A stretch of DNA of 64,000 nt from Candidatus Latescibacterota bacterium (GTDB lineage Bacteria; JAAXHH01). Below are positions 7,018-15,656 of this stretch, in pieces (the stretch's first letter is position 1; the number at the start of each line of letters is the position of its first letter). The stretch lies in contig JAJEHX010000008.1 in the NCBI GenBank assembly GCA_022823465.1, positions 1 through 64,000 on the forward strand, read 5' to 3'. A program made the translations under genes and the position numbers. The notes under the pieces were generated by a model. The model saw nothing but the letters and a program-made list of their open reading frames with translations. It ran no database searches and was not told the origin of the DNA.

Positions 7018-10000
7018 ATGCCTCGCGACCAGGCAGGCCCGGCCTTGACCACCGACTCCTTGCAAGCGCCCTCGCTGCAGGACCGATACCTCAAAAACCG
7101 CGGTCCGGTCTTTCTCACCGGCATACACGCCATCGTCCGCTTCCTGCTGGACAAGCAGCGGCGCGACGCCCTTTCCGGCGGCCCTGTAAGGCGCAGTTTC
7201 ATAGCGGGCTACGAAGGCTCGCCCCTCGGCGGCCTCGACCTCGAACTCCGCCAGCAGGCTACCCTGCTCAACGAGGCGGCGCCTTTCGTGCACCAGGCCG
7301 CGGTCAACGAGAAGACGGCGGCGGCCGCGGTGCACGGCAGCCAGTACGAAGGGAACGTGGACGGGTTCTGGTACGGCAAGGCCCACGGCGTTAAATGGGC
7401 CCTGGACGAATTCAGCCTGGCCAACATCGCGGGAACGGGGAAGGACAGCGGCGTCGTCCTGTTCTGCGGGGACGACCACATGGCGAAGAGCTCCGGCTAC
7501 CCCGCCAGCAGCGAGCAGGCCCTCCGCGACGCCCGCATTCCCGTTTTCTACCCTTCGACGGTCTCGGAAGTCATCACGTACGCCCACCATGCGCTCGCAC
7601 TCAGCAGGTACGCAGGCGTCCTCTGCGGACTGAAACTCGTCACGCCCATCTGCGACGGCGCGGAAACGGTGGACGTGAATCCCGATCTTCCCGATGTGGT
7701 ACTGCCGCCCCGCGCGTCTGGTGGCCCGCCTGGACAGCCTGGACAGCCTGGACAGCCTGGCCGGCTCTACGAGAAACGCTTTCACCAGGTGGTCATCTCC
7801 ACCCAGTCCATCCCATTCGAAGAAGAACTGACCACGATACGCCTGGAAATCGCCGGCGAGTACGCCCGGGTCAACGGGATCGACACGGCCCGCAACCCGG
7901 AGTCGGATTGTCCCCTCGGTATCGTCGCGACGGGGAAGAGCTACGCCGACATCGTCCAGGCGCTTCGGTTGCTGAATCTGGAGGACCAGGTACCGGTCCT
8001 GAAGCTGGGTGTGATCTATCCGGTCAATCCGCAGACGATCCGTGGGTTCGCGCAGCGCATGCGGACCGTGGTGGTCGTGGAAGAAAAGGGTCCCTTCGTG
8101 GAAGAAGCGGTGGCCCATGCGCTTCTGGGCGCCGGCGTCGAACGCGTCCACGGAAAGCGAGGTCCGGATGGCCGCCCGCTCATTCCCGCTCACGGAGAGT
8201 TGAATCCCGACCTGCTCACCCTGAGCCTGGGTCCCATCCTGCAGGAGGTTTTTCCCTCTGCCCCTGTGACCGCCCGCATGGAGGAATTGAAGGCCATCGC
8301 GGAAAGGGACCCCGGCTCCTTCCCCCGGCGTACCGCCCACTACTGCCCCGGATGTCCCCACAGCGTATCGGCCCGCGCGCCGGAAGGGGAGGTCGCAGGG
8401 GGTGAAATCGGCTGCTCTTCACTGGACGCCTACATCGAGGCGGACGGCAGAGGCGTGCGATGGATACCCACCATGGGCCTGGGCGGCGCCATCTACAACG
8501 GCATGTTTCCCTTCAACGGGAACCGCCACCTGTTCCAGAACATCGGCGACGGCACGGTGCTCCACAGCGGCCTGATCACGTTGTTCAGCTCGGTTTCCCA
8601 CGGCGCCAACATCACCTATAAAATACTGTGGAACCACGTGGTGGCCATGACCGGCGGCCAGGACATCTCCGGGCAACCCACGCTGGACGACTTCGCGCTG
8701 ATGCTACTGGGCATGGGCGTGCAGGATATAACGGTCGTCAGCAAATTTCCGGAACAGGTATCGCTCAAACGCGCCCGGTCCGCGGTGAAACCGGGCCAGC
8801 ACCTGCTGCTCGAACCGCGGGACCGGCTCGAATCCGCCCAGGAGAGCCTGTCGCGAAAGCCCGGGGTGAAGGTACTGATCTACGACCAGGAATGCGCCAC
8901 GGAACACCGGCGCCGCCGCAAGCGTCAGGGTCTCTCTCCCGAACGGCATGTCTTCATTCACGAAAGGGTGTGCGAAGGGTGCGGCGACTGCGGGCAGCAG
9001 TCCATGTGTCTCGCCCTCGAACCCAGGGAAACGGAATTCGGGCCCAAGACCGCCATACTCCAGTCGGCTTGCAACCAGGACCTGTCCTGCCTGAAGGGCG
9101 ACTGCCCTTCCTTTTTCTCCGTCGAACCGGTCGGGGACAGCAAGCCTATAAAACCGGAATGCCCGTTACTCGACGAATCGGACCTGGAAGAACCCACCGC
9201 CAGGGCCGCCATAGCGGGAGAATACGCAATACACCTCATCGGTATCGGCGGCACCGGCGTCGTGACCGTGGCCCACCTGCTGGCCGTCGCGGCGCTTTTC
9301 GACGGGAAGAAAGTCAGCGAAATGAACCGTACGGGCCTGGCGCAGAAGGGCGGTCCCGTGGAATCGCCCATCATCCTGGGCGAAGGCGAGGCCCCCCCGT
9401 CCAGTTACATTCCGGCCGGCCGGTGCGACCTGTACCTGGCGGCGGATATCGCCGGTGCGGTGAACCCCCTGAACCTCCAGGTCGCCGCTCCGCACCGTAC
9501 GGTGGCCGTGGTGAGCCGGTCCGGCGTCCCGACCGCCCAGATGGTGTACGATCCCCAGGTGCCCGGCGCCGACGTCCCGGCCATGGAAGCGCTGATCGAG
9601 CAACACACCCGGCTGGAGGACAATGTCTTCATCGATGCGCAGGAGTACGCGATGAAGCTCTTCGGCAATCACATCGTGGCGAACGTGTTTCTCCTGGGCG
9701 TCGCCTATCAGGCCGGGTACATCCCCCTGCAGGGCGAGAGTATCGAACGCGCCATCCGGTTGAACGGCCAGGCCGTTGACACTAACATCCAGGCCTTTCG
9801 GTGGGGACGCATGGCCGTTCACGACCGGGCCCGGCTGGACGGGTCTGTGGAGGAGCCCGAACCCGATTCAGATGCACTTATCCGCCGCTATGCCCATCGA
9901 CTCGGCCGTAAGCGGGCGCAAGCCTTCGAGGCGCTGATCGATCGGATTCCCGTGCCTGAGGAATCCTTCCGCAGGACATGGGCCGTACGCGTGGCCGAAC

Positions 10001-10617
10001 TGATCGCCTTTCAGAACGCGGCGCTCGCCGAACGGTTCGTCGATCGGATGGTAAGGGTTTACGAAGCTGATGAACGAACAGGCGGGGCGGACCGCGGATA
10101 CCTGCTTACCCGGCACGCGGCGTTTATGTTGCACAAGCTCATCGCCTACAAGGACGAGTACGAGGTGGCGCGGCTCCTGACGGACCCGGCGGAACCCGGC
10201 ATCGCGGACCGGTTCGATGGACCGGTCAGGGTATCCTACCATCTGCATCCGCCGCTGTTGCGGGCGTTGGGGCTCGACCGCAAACTGCGGCTGGGTCCCT
10301 GGTTCAGGCCGTTCTTAAGGATCATGGCCCGGTGCAAGGGGCTGCGCGGAACCTTCTTCGATCCTTTCGGATATACCGCGGCCCGGCGGGAGGAACGAGC
10401 GCTGGTCGCCTGGTATGAATCCCTGCTGGACCAGGCCCTCGCCCTGCTCAGCGAGGAAAACTATCCTGAAGTCGCGGAACTGGTGCGGCTGCCGGACGAG
10501 ATCCGCGGGTACGAACAGGTCAAGCACCGCTCGGTGCTGAGGGTAAAGAAGAAGGCCGCTGAAATGCACGACGCCCTCTTTCAAGGTACGGAGGAACGCA
10601 GGATCAGCGCCGGATGA
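7018..10617 (+). CDS. Fused indolepyruvate ferredoxin oxidoreductase (IorA-IorB type)
   Basis: A 1199-residue single-chain 2-oxoacid:ferredoxin oxidoreductase. In order it shows an N-terminal pyrimidine-binding region, a thiamine-diphosphate domain (Tyr-Cys-Pro-Gly-Cys-Pro-His at ~442, Gly-Asp-Gly at ~511), a ferredoxin-like Cys-Glu-Gly-Cys-Gly-Asp-Cys cluster motif at ~652, and the gamma-type domain from Gly-Ile-Gly-Gly-Thr-Gly-Val at ~742. The remaining ~250 residues match the C-terminal extension of long fused forms. The expected reaction is oxidative decarboxylation of aryl-pyruvates from aromatic amino acids, giving aryl-acetyl-CoA and reduced ferredoxin. Residues ~238-249 are a Pro-Gly-Gln repeat encoded by 9-bp units. 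No clear ribosome-binding site is visible. The next gene overlaps its stop. Confidence 0.92.
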   Translation: MPRDQAGPALTTDSLQAPSLQDRYLKNRGPVFLTGIHAIVRFLLDKQRRDALSGGPVRRSFIAGYEGSPLGGLDLELRQQATLLNEAAPFVHQAAVNEKTAAAAVHGSQYEGNVDGFWYGKAHGVKWALDEFSLANIAGTGKDSGVVLFCGDDHMAKSSGYPASSEQALRDARIPVFYPSTVSEVITYAHHALALSRYAGVLCGLKLVTPICDGAETVDVNPDLPDVVLPPRASGGPPGQPGQPGQPGRLYEKRFHQVVISTQSIPFEEELTTIRLEIAGEYARVNGIDTARNPESDCPLGIVATGKSYADIVQALRLLNLEDQVPVLKLGVIYPVNPQTIRGFAQRMRTVVVVEEKGPFVEEAVAHALLGAGVERVHGKRGPDGRPLIPAHGELNPDLLTLSLGPILQEVFPSAPVTARMEELKAIAERDPGSFPRRTAHYCPGCPHSVSARAPEGEVAGGEIGCSSLDAYIEADGRGVRWIPTMGLGGAIYNGMFPFNGNRHLFQNIGDGTVLHSGLITLFSSVSHGANITYKILWNHVVAMTGGQDISGQPTLDDFALMLLGMGVQDITVVSKFPEQVSLKRARSAVKPGQHLLLEPRDRLESAQESLSRKPGVKVLIYDQECATEHRRRRKRQGLSPERHVFIHERVCEGCGDCGQQSMCLALEPRETEFGPKTAILQSACNQDLSCLKGDCPSFFSVEPVGDSKPIKPECPLLDESDLEEPTARAAIAGEYAIHLIGIGGTGVVTVAHLLAVAALFDGKKVSEMNRTGLAQKGGPVESPIILGEGEAPPSSYIPAGRCDLYLAADIAGAVNPLNLQVAAPHRTVAVVSRSGVPTAQMVYDPQVPGADVPAMEALIEQHTRLEDNVFIDAQEYAMKLFGNHIVANVFLLGVAYQAGYIPLQGESIERAIRLNGQAVDTNIQAFRWGRMAVHDRARLDGSVEEPEPDSDALIRRYAHRLGRKRAQAFEALIDRIPVPEESFRRTWAVRVAELIAFQNAALAERFVDRMVRVYEADERTGGADRGYLLTRHAAFMLHKLIAYKDEYEVARLLTDPAEPGIADRFDGPVRVSYHLHPPLLRALGLDRKLRLGPWFRPFLRIMARCKGLRGTFFDPFGYTAARREERALVAWYESLLDQALALLSEENYPEVAELVRLPDEIRGYEQVKHRSVLRVKKKAAEMHDALFQGTEERRISAG
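7729..7764 (+). repeat. In-frame 9-bp tandem repeat (Pro-Gly-Gln)n
   Basis: Three perfect CCTGGACAG units (7729-7755) and one diverged unit lie inside the oxidoreductase gene, giving Pro-Gly-Gln repeats in what is probably a surface loop. Confidence 0.9.
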
Positions 10618-11741
10618 CCAGGGAAGATGCCATGAATGGCCGCAGTTCGCTCGCGCCGGTCAGGTTCCACGACCTGGACGCGCTGCGCGCATTCGCCATG
10701 TTGCTCGGCATCGTGCTGCATGCGAGCCTCTTCCTCATGCCCGCCGACCTGTGGCCGGTCCAGGACGAGTGGTCGAATTTCCACGATTTGGAGAACAATC
10801 CCTACGCTATCCTGTTCGGCGCCATACACGGTTTTCGCATGCCGCTCTTCTATCTGATCAGCGGCTTCTTTACCGCCATGCTCTGGCAGTCCCGCGGTTT
10901 GAGCGGCCTGGCGCGTCACCGTCTGAAACGCATCGGCCTTCCCCTGCTGGTGGGAACATTGACGATCATCCCCGCCACGAACGCGTTCTTCTCTCCCCTG
11001 AATCCCCTGACGTGGATGTTTTCCTGGCTGTTCGGCCTCGCCCACCTCTGGTTCCTCTGGTACCTGATCCTCATGGCGGCGGTGTTCATCGCCTGCGCGA
11101 GACTCGGCCTTCGGTTCCGCCACCCGGCCTGGTGGCTTCTCGTACCGGCAAGCATCCTGCCACAGTACCTGATGCGGGAGGGCATGATCGGCGCGGACGG
11201 ATCGCTGGGTCTCGTCCCGATCCCTCACGTGTTCGGATACTACCTGGTCTTCTACCTGTTCGGCGTGTTTTTCTACCAGAAGGGCGTCGAAGTGCGAAGG
11301 TGGTGGTCCGCGTGTCTGGCGCCGGCTATCCTGGTGGCCCTGCCTGCCGGCTACTTCATGCTGGACCCCGAATCAATGGGGCTGCCGCCGTCCAGTGCAA
11401 CCGGGATGACGGCCGTGGCGATCGGGATGACGGCCGCGGCGATCGGCATGGCCTATACCTGGCTTGCCTGTTTCGGATTGCTTGGCCTGTTTCGCTGGGT
11501 CGCGTCTAAGGATCGATACTGGGTCCGCTACGTCTCGGACGCTTCTTACTGGCTGTACCTGTGCCATTTGCCGCTTGTACTCGTCGGGCAGACGCTGGTC
11601 GTGTCCTGGCCCATCAGCGTGCATCTCAAGTTCGCGCTGATATGCGTCGCGGTTACCTGCATCCTGCTGGCAACCTATCATTTTGGGGTACGATATACGC
11701 TGATCGGCAGCATGCTGAACGGCCCCCGCGTCCGTCATTGA
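10614..11741 (+). CDS. Membrane acyltransferase (acyltransferase 3 / OpgC-like)
   Basis: A 375-residue multi-pass membrane protein. The N-terminus reads Phe-His-Asp-Leu-Asp-Ala-Leu-Arg-Ala-Phe-Ala-Met-Leu-Leu-Gly-Ile, the usual opening of this family, followed by Val-Leu-His-Ala-Ser with the conserved His, and about ten hydrophobic segments. Members transfer acyl or succinyl groups to glucans, O-antigens or other envelope sugars. The start ATG overlaps the stop of the preceding gene by 4 bp; an internal ATG at 10632 is possible. A 21-bp duplication (11403-11444) doubles a Gly-Met-Thr-Ala block within a predicted membrane helix. The acceptor substrate is unknown. Confidence 0.85.
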   Translation: MTREDAMNGRSSLAPVRFHDLDALRAFAMLLGIVLHASLFLMPADLWPVQDEWSNFHDLENNPYAILFGAIHGFRMPLFYLISGFFTAMLWQSRGLSGLARHRLKRIGLPLLVGTLTIIPATNAFFSPLNPLTWMFSWLFGLAHLWFLWYLILMAAVFIACARLGLRFRHPAWWLLVPASILPQYLMREGMIGADGSLGLVPIPHVFGYYLVFYLFGVFFYQKGVEVRRWWSACLAPAILVALPAGYFMLDPESMGLPPSSATGMTAVAIGMTAAAIGMAYTWLACFGLLGLFRWVASKDRYWVRYVSDASYWLYLCHLPLVLVGQTLVVSWPISVHLKFALICVAVTCILLATYHFGVRYTLIGSMLNGPRVRH

Positions 11742-11832
11742 GCGGAAGGGGGGCCGGTACGTTCGACACGCGGCACGGCCGGGAACCGAATGCGGCTCGG
11801 TCGGAAACCGCGCGGAGGTTGGTCCGGTGCCG

Positions 11833-11866
11833 TCAGCTGCTCACGAGGCCTTCAGCTGCTCACGAG
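11833..11866. repeat. Duplicated 3' end of an aminotransferase gene
   Basis: TCAGCTGCTCACGAG is present at 11833-11847 and 11852-11866. The second copy is the end of the minus-strand gene (Leu-Val-Ser-Ser-stop); the first repeats it 19 bp downstream of the gene, stop codon included. Confidence 0.85.
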
Positions 11867-13069
11867 CACTTTCTTCAACGCGGCGATGAAGGCCTCGTTC
11901 TCTTCCTGCAGGCCTGAGGTGACCCGCAGCCAGTTGTTCATCCGCCAGCGGCGCTTGCCGTTTCCGACCATCACGTTGTACTCTTCAAAGAGCTTCTGGG
12001 TAATTTCGTCCGCGTCCTTGCGCACGTTGACCAGCATGAAACTGGACTGGCTGGGCACGTATTCGAGACCCATCTCGTCAAACTGGCTCATGAAATAGTC
12101 GTGTCCGGCCCACGCCGCCTCCCGGGCACGGTCCTGGTAGTCGTTATCCTCTATGCATGCCTCCGCGGCGACCACCGAGAGCGAACTGACACGGCCGCCC
12201 TTGTTGTCTTCAAGCTTTTCGATGACATGGGGCCGGGCCAGGCCATAGCCGATACGCAGGCCCGCCATGCCCATAATCTTGGAAAAGGTACGAGTCACGA
12301 TGACGTTCTCGTGGTCCAGGATAAGGGGAGCGGCGCCGACGCGGTCCTCTGGATTCCTGGCGAACTCGATATAGGCCTCGTCCACGAAGACCATGACATC
12401 GGAGGGTATGTCGCTCACGAACTTCTTGAGATCGTCGAAAGGCGCGATAATCCCCGTCGGATTACCAGGAGACGTGATGATTACCACCCGGGTGTCTTCG
12501 TTGACGGCGGCTTTCATGGCGTCTAGATCCTGGTGGAAATCGGGGGTCGTGCGGACTAGGCGCGCCCTGGCGCCGTACTTCCGGGCCGTGCGAATCACGC
12601 CGCCGTATCCGGGCGCCGCCTCGATCATCTGGCCGCCGTCGCGCAGGTAGGCCGACGCGATGGCGAAGAGCACTTCCGACGATCCGCATCCGAGGGTGAC
12701 CCACGGTTCTGACCGTTCTTCAGAGGAGTTGTTGGAAGGTATGACGACGGGCAACCCGTGGCGTTCGGCGATCTGGCCATACAGTCCGCGGCCCCGATAG
12801 TACCGGTTGAACTTGTAGACGTACTGCATGATGGCCTCGACGGCCCGGGGCGACGGACCGATCGGGTTCTCGTTGCTGCTCAGCCGGATGAAGCCTTCGG
12901 GTACGCCCCAGCCCCGCACGGGCCGTGCCCGTGGTCCCGCAACCATCTGCGCCACGGCCTCGTAGCTGCCCAGGGAGGCCGCCCCGGCCCCGACCGCAAG
13001 CCCTTTGAGAAACTTCCGCCTCGTGAACCCGGATGCCGCCAGGTTCATTGCCTTTGTCATGTTCGACAT
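11852..13069 (-). CDS. Tat-exported class I/II aminotransferase (HisC-like), copy 1
   Basis: A 405-residue PLP aminotransferase of the histidinol-phosphate aminotransferase type. The N-terminus carries a twin-arginine signal, Thr-Arg-Arg-Lys-Phe-Leu-Lys followed by a Gly/Ala hydrophobic stretch, so the folded, cofactor-loaded enzyme should be exported. The core has Pro-Gly-Asn-Pro-Thr-Gly, Val-Asp-Glu-Ala-Tyr and Arg-Thr-Phe-Ser-Lys (Schiff-base Lys). An AAGGATGG ribosome-binding site precedes the start. It lies 44 bp downstream of a close paralog, so this is a tandem duplication. A periplasmic aminotransferase is unusual. The amine substrate is unknown, and no his genes are nearby. Confidence 0.88.
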   Translation of the reverse strand: MSNMTKAMNLAASGFTRRKFLKGLAVGAGAASLGSYEAVAQMVAGPRARPVRGWGVPEGFIRLSSNENPIGPSPRAVEAIMQYVYKFNRYYRGRGLYGQIAERHGLPVVIPSNNSSEERSEPWVTLGCGSSEVLFAIASAYLRDGGQMIEAAPGYGGVIRTARKYGARARLVRTTPDFHQDLDAMKAAVNEDTRVVIITSPGNPTGIIAPFDDLKKFVSDIPSDVMVFVDEAYIEFARNPEDRVGAAPLILDHENVIVTRTFSKIMGMAGLRIGYGLARPHVIEKLEDNKGGRVSSLSVVAAEACIEDNDYQDRAREAAWAGHDYFMSQFDEMGLEYVPSQSSFMLVNVRKDADEITQKLFEEYNVMVGNGKRRWRMNNWLRVTSGLQEENEAFIAALKKVLVSS

Positions 13070-13113
13070 AACACCATCCTTTGATCAGACGCTCGATACG
13101 ATCATACGAACAA

Positions 13114-14328
13114 TCAGCTGCTCACAAGCACCTTCTTGAGCGCGGCCATGAAGGCCTCGTTCTCTTCCTGCAGACCCGAGGTTACCCTCAGCCACGTATC
13201 CATTTCCCAGCGGCGCTTTCCGTTGCCGACCATCACGTTGTACTCTTCCCTGAGCTTGCGGACGACTTCATCCGCGTCCTTCCGCACGTTGATCAGCATG
13301 AAGCTGGACTGGCTGGGGACGTACTCGATCCCCATCTCGTCGAACTGGCTGGCGAAATATTCCTGTCCCTCCCAGGTCACCGCCCGCGCACGGTCCTGGT
13401 AGTCATGATCATCGATTCCGGCCACCGCGGCGTTGGTGGAAAGCATGCTGGGCCGCCCGCCCTTGTTCTGGTTCAGCTTCTCGATCACCTCCGGACGGGC
13501 CAGGCCGTAGCCGACGCCGAGCCCCGCCATGCCCATGATCTTCGAAAAGGTACGGGCGACGATGACGTTCTCGTGGTCCAGGATCAGCGGTGCGGCGCCG
13601 ATGCGGTCATCGGGATTTTTCGAAAATTCGATATAGGCCTCATCCACGAAGACGATCACGTCGGACGGGACTTCCTGGACGAACTTCTTCAGGGCGTCCG
13701 GGGGTACGAGCACGCCGGTCGGGTTCCCTGGATTGGTCACGACCACCACCCGCGTGTTCTCGTTGATGGCCGCCTTCATCGCGTCGAGATCCTGTTGGAA
13801 GTCGCTGGTCAGCGGGACCCACCTGGCCGTTGCGCCGTACGCTTCAGCCGTGCGGAACACGCCTGCGTAACCCGGCGAGGCTTCGACCACCTCGGCCCCG
13901 TCTCTGAGATAGGCGGAAGCAACGGCAAACAGCACCTCCGACGATCCGCAGCCCAGCGTAACCCAGGCGCCGGGCGGCGTGAAGGAATTAGGTACCCACT
14001 CCACCACGGGAAGTCCATGGCGCTCGGCGATTTTGGCATAGATGTCCCTGTTCCGGTTGTACCGGTTGAACGAATACACATTTTCCAGCACCGCCTCGAC
14101 CGCACGGGGCGACGGTCCAATCGGCATCTCGTTACCGCTCAGGCGTACGAGTCCGGCCGGAACGCCCCATCCGCGCACGGGCCTTGCATTGGGACCGGAG
14201 ACCATCTGCGCCACGGCCTCGTAACCGCCTACCGATACGGCACCCGCGCCGACCATGATTCCTTTCAAAAAGCCTCGCCTGGAAAAGCCGGAAGGGGCTT
14301 CCTGTGTCCTATCAGCCCTGTCTACCAT
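13114..14328 (-). CDS. Tat-exported class I/II aminotransferase (HisC-like), copy 2
   Basis: A 404-residue paralog of the next gene downstream. They share the signal (Ser-Arg-Arg-Gly-Phe-Leu-Lys plus hydrophobic core), the sequence following the signal (Gly-Pro-Asn-Ala-Arg-Pro-Val-Arg-Gly-Trp-Gly-Val) and the C-terminus Lys-Lys-Val-Leu-Val-Ser-Ser. The catalytic Lys lies in Ala-Arg-Thr-Phe-Ser-Lys. The start at 14328 has AAGGAG about 8 bp before it. Divergence between the copies is spread along the gene, so the duplication is old and both copies look intact. It is probably the promoter-proximal gene of the pair. Confidence 0.88.
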   Translation of the reverse strand: MVDRADRTQEAPSGFSRRGFLKGIMVGAGAVSVGGYEAVAQMVSGPNARPVRGWGVPAGLVRLSGNEMPIGPSPRAVEAVLENVYSFNRYNRNRDIYAKIAERHGLPVVEWVPNSFTPPGAWVTLGCGSSEVLFAVASAYLRDGAEVVEASPGYAGVFRTAEAYGATARWVPLTSDFQQDLDAMKAAINENTRVVVVTNPGNPTGVLVPPDALKKFVQEVPSDVIVFVDEAYIEFSKNPDDRIGAAPLILDHENVIVARTFSKIMGMAGLGVGYGLARPEVIEKLNQNKGGRPSMLSTNAAVAGIDDHDYQDRARAVTWEGQEYFASQFDEMGIEYVPSQSSFMLINVRKDADEVVRKLREEYNVMVGNGKRRWEMDTWLRVTSGLQEENEAFMAALKKVLVSS

Positions 14329-14353
14329 GATGAACTCCTTGAAGGATTAGTGT

Positions 14354-14376
14354 ACAGGCCACTGGAAACGGCCTGT
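14354..14376. other. Short inverted repeat in the leader of the aminotransferase pair
   Basis: ACAGGCC and GGCCTGT form a perfect 7-bp stem with a 9-base loop, 26-48 bp upstream of the start of the exported aminotransferase at 14328. No T-run follows it, so it may be an operator or an mRNA leader hairpin rather than a terminator. Confidence 0.45.
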
Positions 14377-14620
14377 CGAGATGCGTTACGCCATGGGACG
14401 GCGCAGCCGCGTCAACTGTACGTTCTTAAACCCGTATCCGTTGATCAGCCAATGTAATGCGTTACGCATGGAATGACAAAGGTATTGTGGATAAGTATAC
14501 AATTTCGAGACGGTCGGTATTCAGAATCGTGCAGAGCGTCTCGACCTGTTCAGGCTGCCAAGTCTGCCCACTCAGCTCTTCCCGCCCGGTCGTCAACTCG
14601 TTCCGTTCAGTCCGCTCGCT

Positions 14621-15643
14621 TCACGCCGCGCACAGGTAGTCGTCCACTTCCACCAGCCCCATATCCGAAAGCGCCTGCCGGATCAGCTTCCGCGCGCCGC
14701 GGGAGGAAACCGCGGCAATAAGCATCGGGCGGGCGTGTCGCGACCAGGCACCGGGCAGTTCGTCGGGACCGATCACCGGCGCCCCACGCAGGATGCCGCC
14801 GATCTTCCGGGAAGATATGTCGACGAAGGCATCGACCGGACGGCCCATGCGAACAAGGTGTTTCGACAACCTGCGGCCGGTCTGACCCGCACCCCATACG
14901 ATCAGCCCGTCTCGGTCGTCGAGGGGACCGTCGACGAGAAACCGGGCCTTGACGCGAAGGAAGTTCTCTACCGAATAACGGGAGTCCGTATGGGTCAACC
15001 GGTCCGCGTGTTCCCGCCAGTACAACAGGACCTCCGGTACCTTGGCGAATCGCAGCCCGGCGGCGTGGCAACGAAGCCACAGGTCGTAATCCTCCGGCCA
15101 TCCGGCATCGCGGTATCCTCCCAGGCCGACCAGTACTTCCCGCCGGACCATGGCCGACGGATGGGCGATGGGGCTTTCGATGAAGATTTCCCGGGCGATA
15201 TCCCGGGGTTCGACCAGGCTGTTCAGCCAGGTTTCGTATACCTTCATGCCCTCGCCCACCGTCCCGTCGGCGAAGATCTCCACGAGCGATCCGGCCACGC
15301 TGATTTCGGGCCGGGATTCCAGCAACGCCGCCTGCCTGGCAAGGCGATCGGGATGCATTCGGTCGTCGGCGTCCATGCGGGCGACCCACTCCCCCGTGCA
15401 CAGCGACAACCCGTGATTCAGGGTCGCGACCAGTCCGGCCCGGTCCGCGTAGACCGGCTTGATTCTTCTGTCCCCGCGCCGCCAGGCCTCCAGTATCAAC
15501 CTGGTATCGTCGTCGGAACCGTCGTCGACCGCGATAACCTCGAAATCGCCCAGATTCTGCCCGGCGATGCTTTGCAGGGCTTCCGGAAGGGTGCCGGAGG
15601 CGTTGTATACCGGCATCAGGACGGAGACGCGTGGTGAGGACAT
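14621..15643 (-). CDS. Family 2 glycosyltransferase with C-terminal Rossmann-like segment
   Basis: A 340-residue GT2 (GT-A fold) enzyme. It has Val-Ser-Val-Leu-Met-Pro-Val-Tyr-Asn at the N-terminus, Val-Asp-Asp-Gly-Ser, and Met-Asp-Ala-Asp-Asp as the DxD metal/nucleotide-sugar site. After about residue 240 comes a separate segment, Val-Trp-Gly-Ala-Gly-Gln-Thr-Gly-Arg-Arg, which looks like a nucleotide-binding fold and is not part of the minimal GT2 domain. There is no signal or membrane anchor. It starts 13 bp after leuS ends on the same strand and is probably cotranscribed. The acceptor is unknown; an envelope polysaccharide is likely. Confidence 0.87.
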   Translation of the reverse strand: MSSPRVSVLMPVYNASGTLPEALQSIAGQNLGDFEVIAVDDGSDDDTRLILEAWRRGDRRIKPVYADRAGLVATLNHGLSLCTGEWVARMDADDRMHPDRLARQAALLESRPEISVAGSLVEIFADGTVGEGMKVYETWLNSLVEPRDIAREIFIESPIAHPSAMVRREVLVGLGGYRDAGWPEDYDLWLRCHAAGLRFAKVPEVLLYWREHADRLTHTDSRYSVENFLRVKARFLVDGPLDDRDGLIVWGAGQTGRRLSKHLVRMGRPVDAFVDISSRKIGGILRGAPVIGPDELPGAWSRHARPMLIAAVSSRGARKLIRQALSDMGLVEVDDYLCAA

Positions 15644-15656
15644 GGACGAACCGGAC

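Noticed and set aside
6856-8361. Long minus-strand extension of the amidase frame
   Set aside because: The extension lies antisense to the indolepyruvate oxidoreductase gene; the amidase domain is complete from 6825.
14354-14376. Inverted repeat as a rho-independent terminator
   Set aside because: There is no T-run on either strand and it lies in the leader of the aminotransferase gene.
14330-14620. Small open frames between the aminotransferase and glycosyltransferase genes
   Set aside because: They lack ribosome-binding sites and recognisable sequence and overlap each other in different frames.
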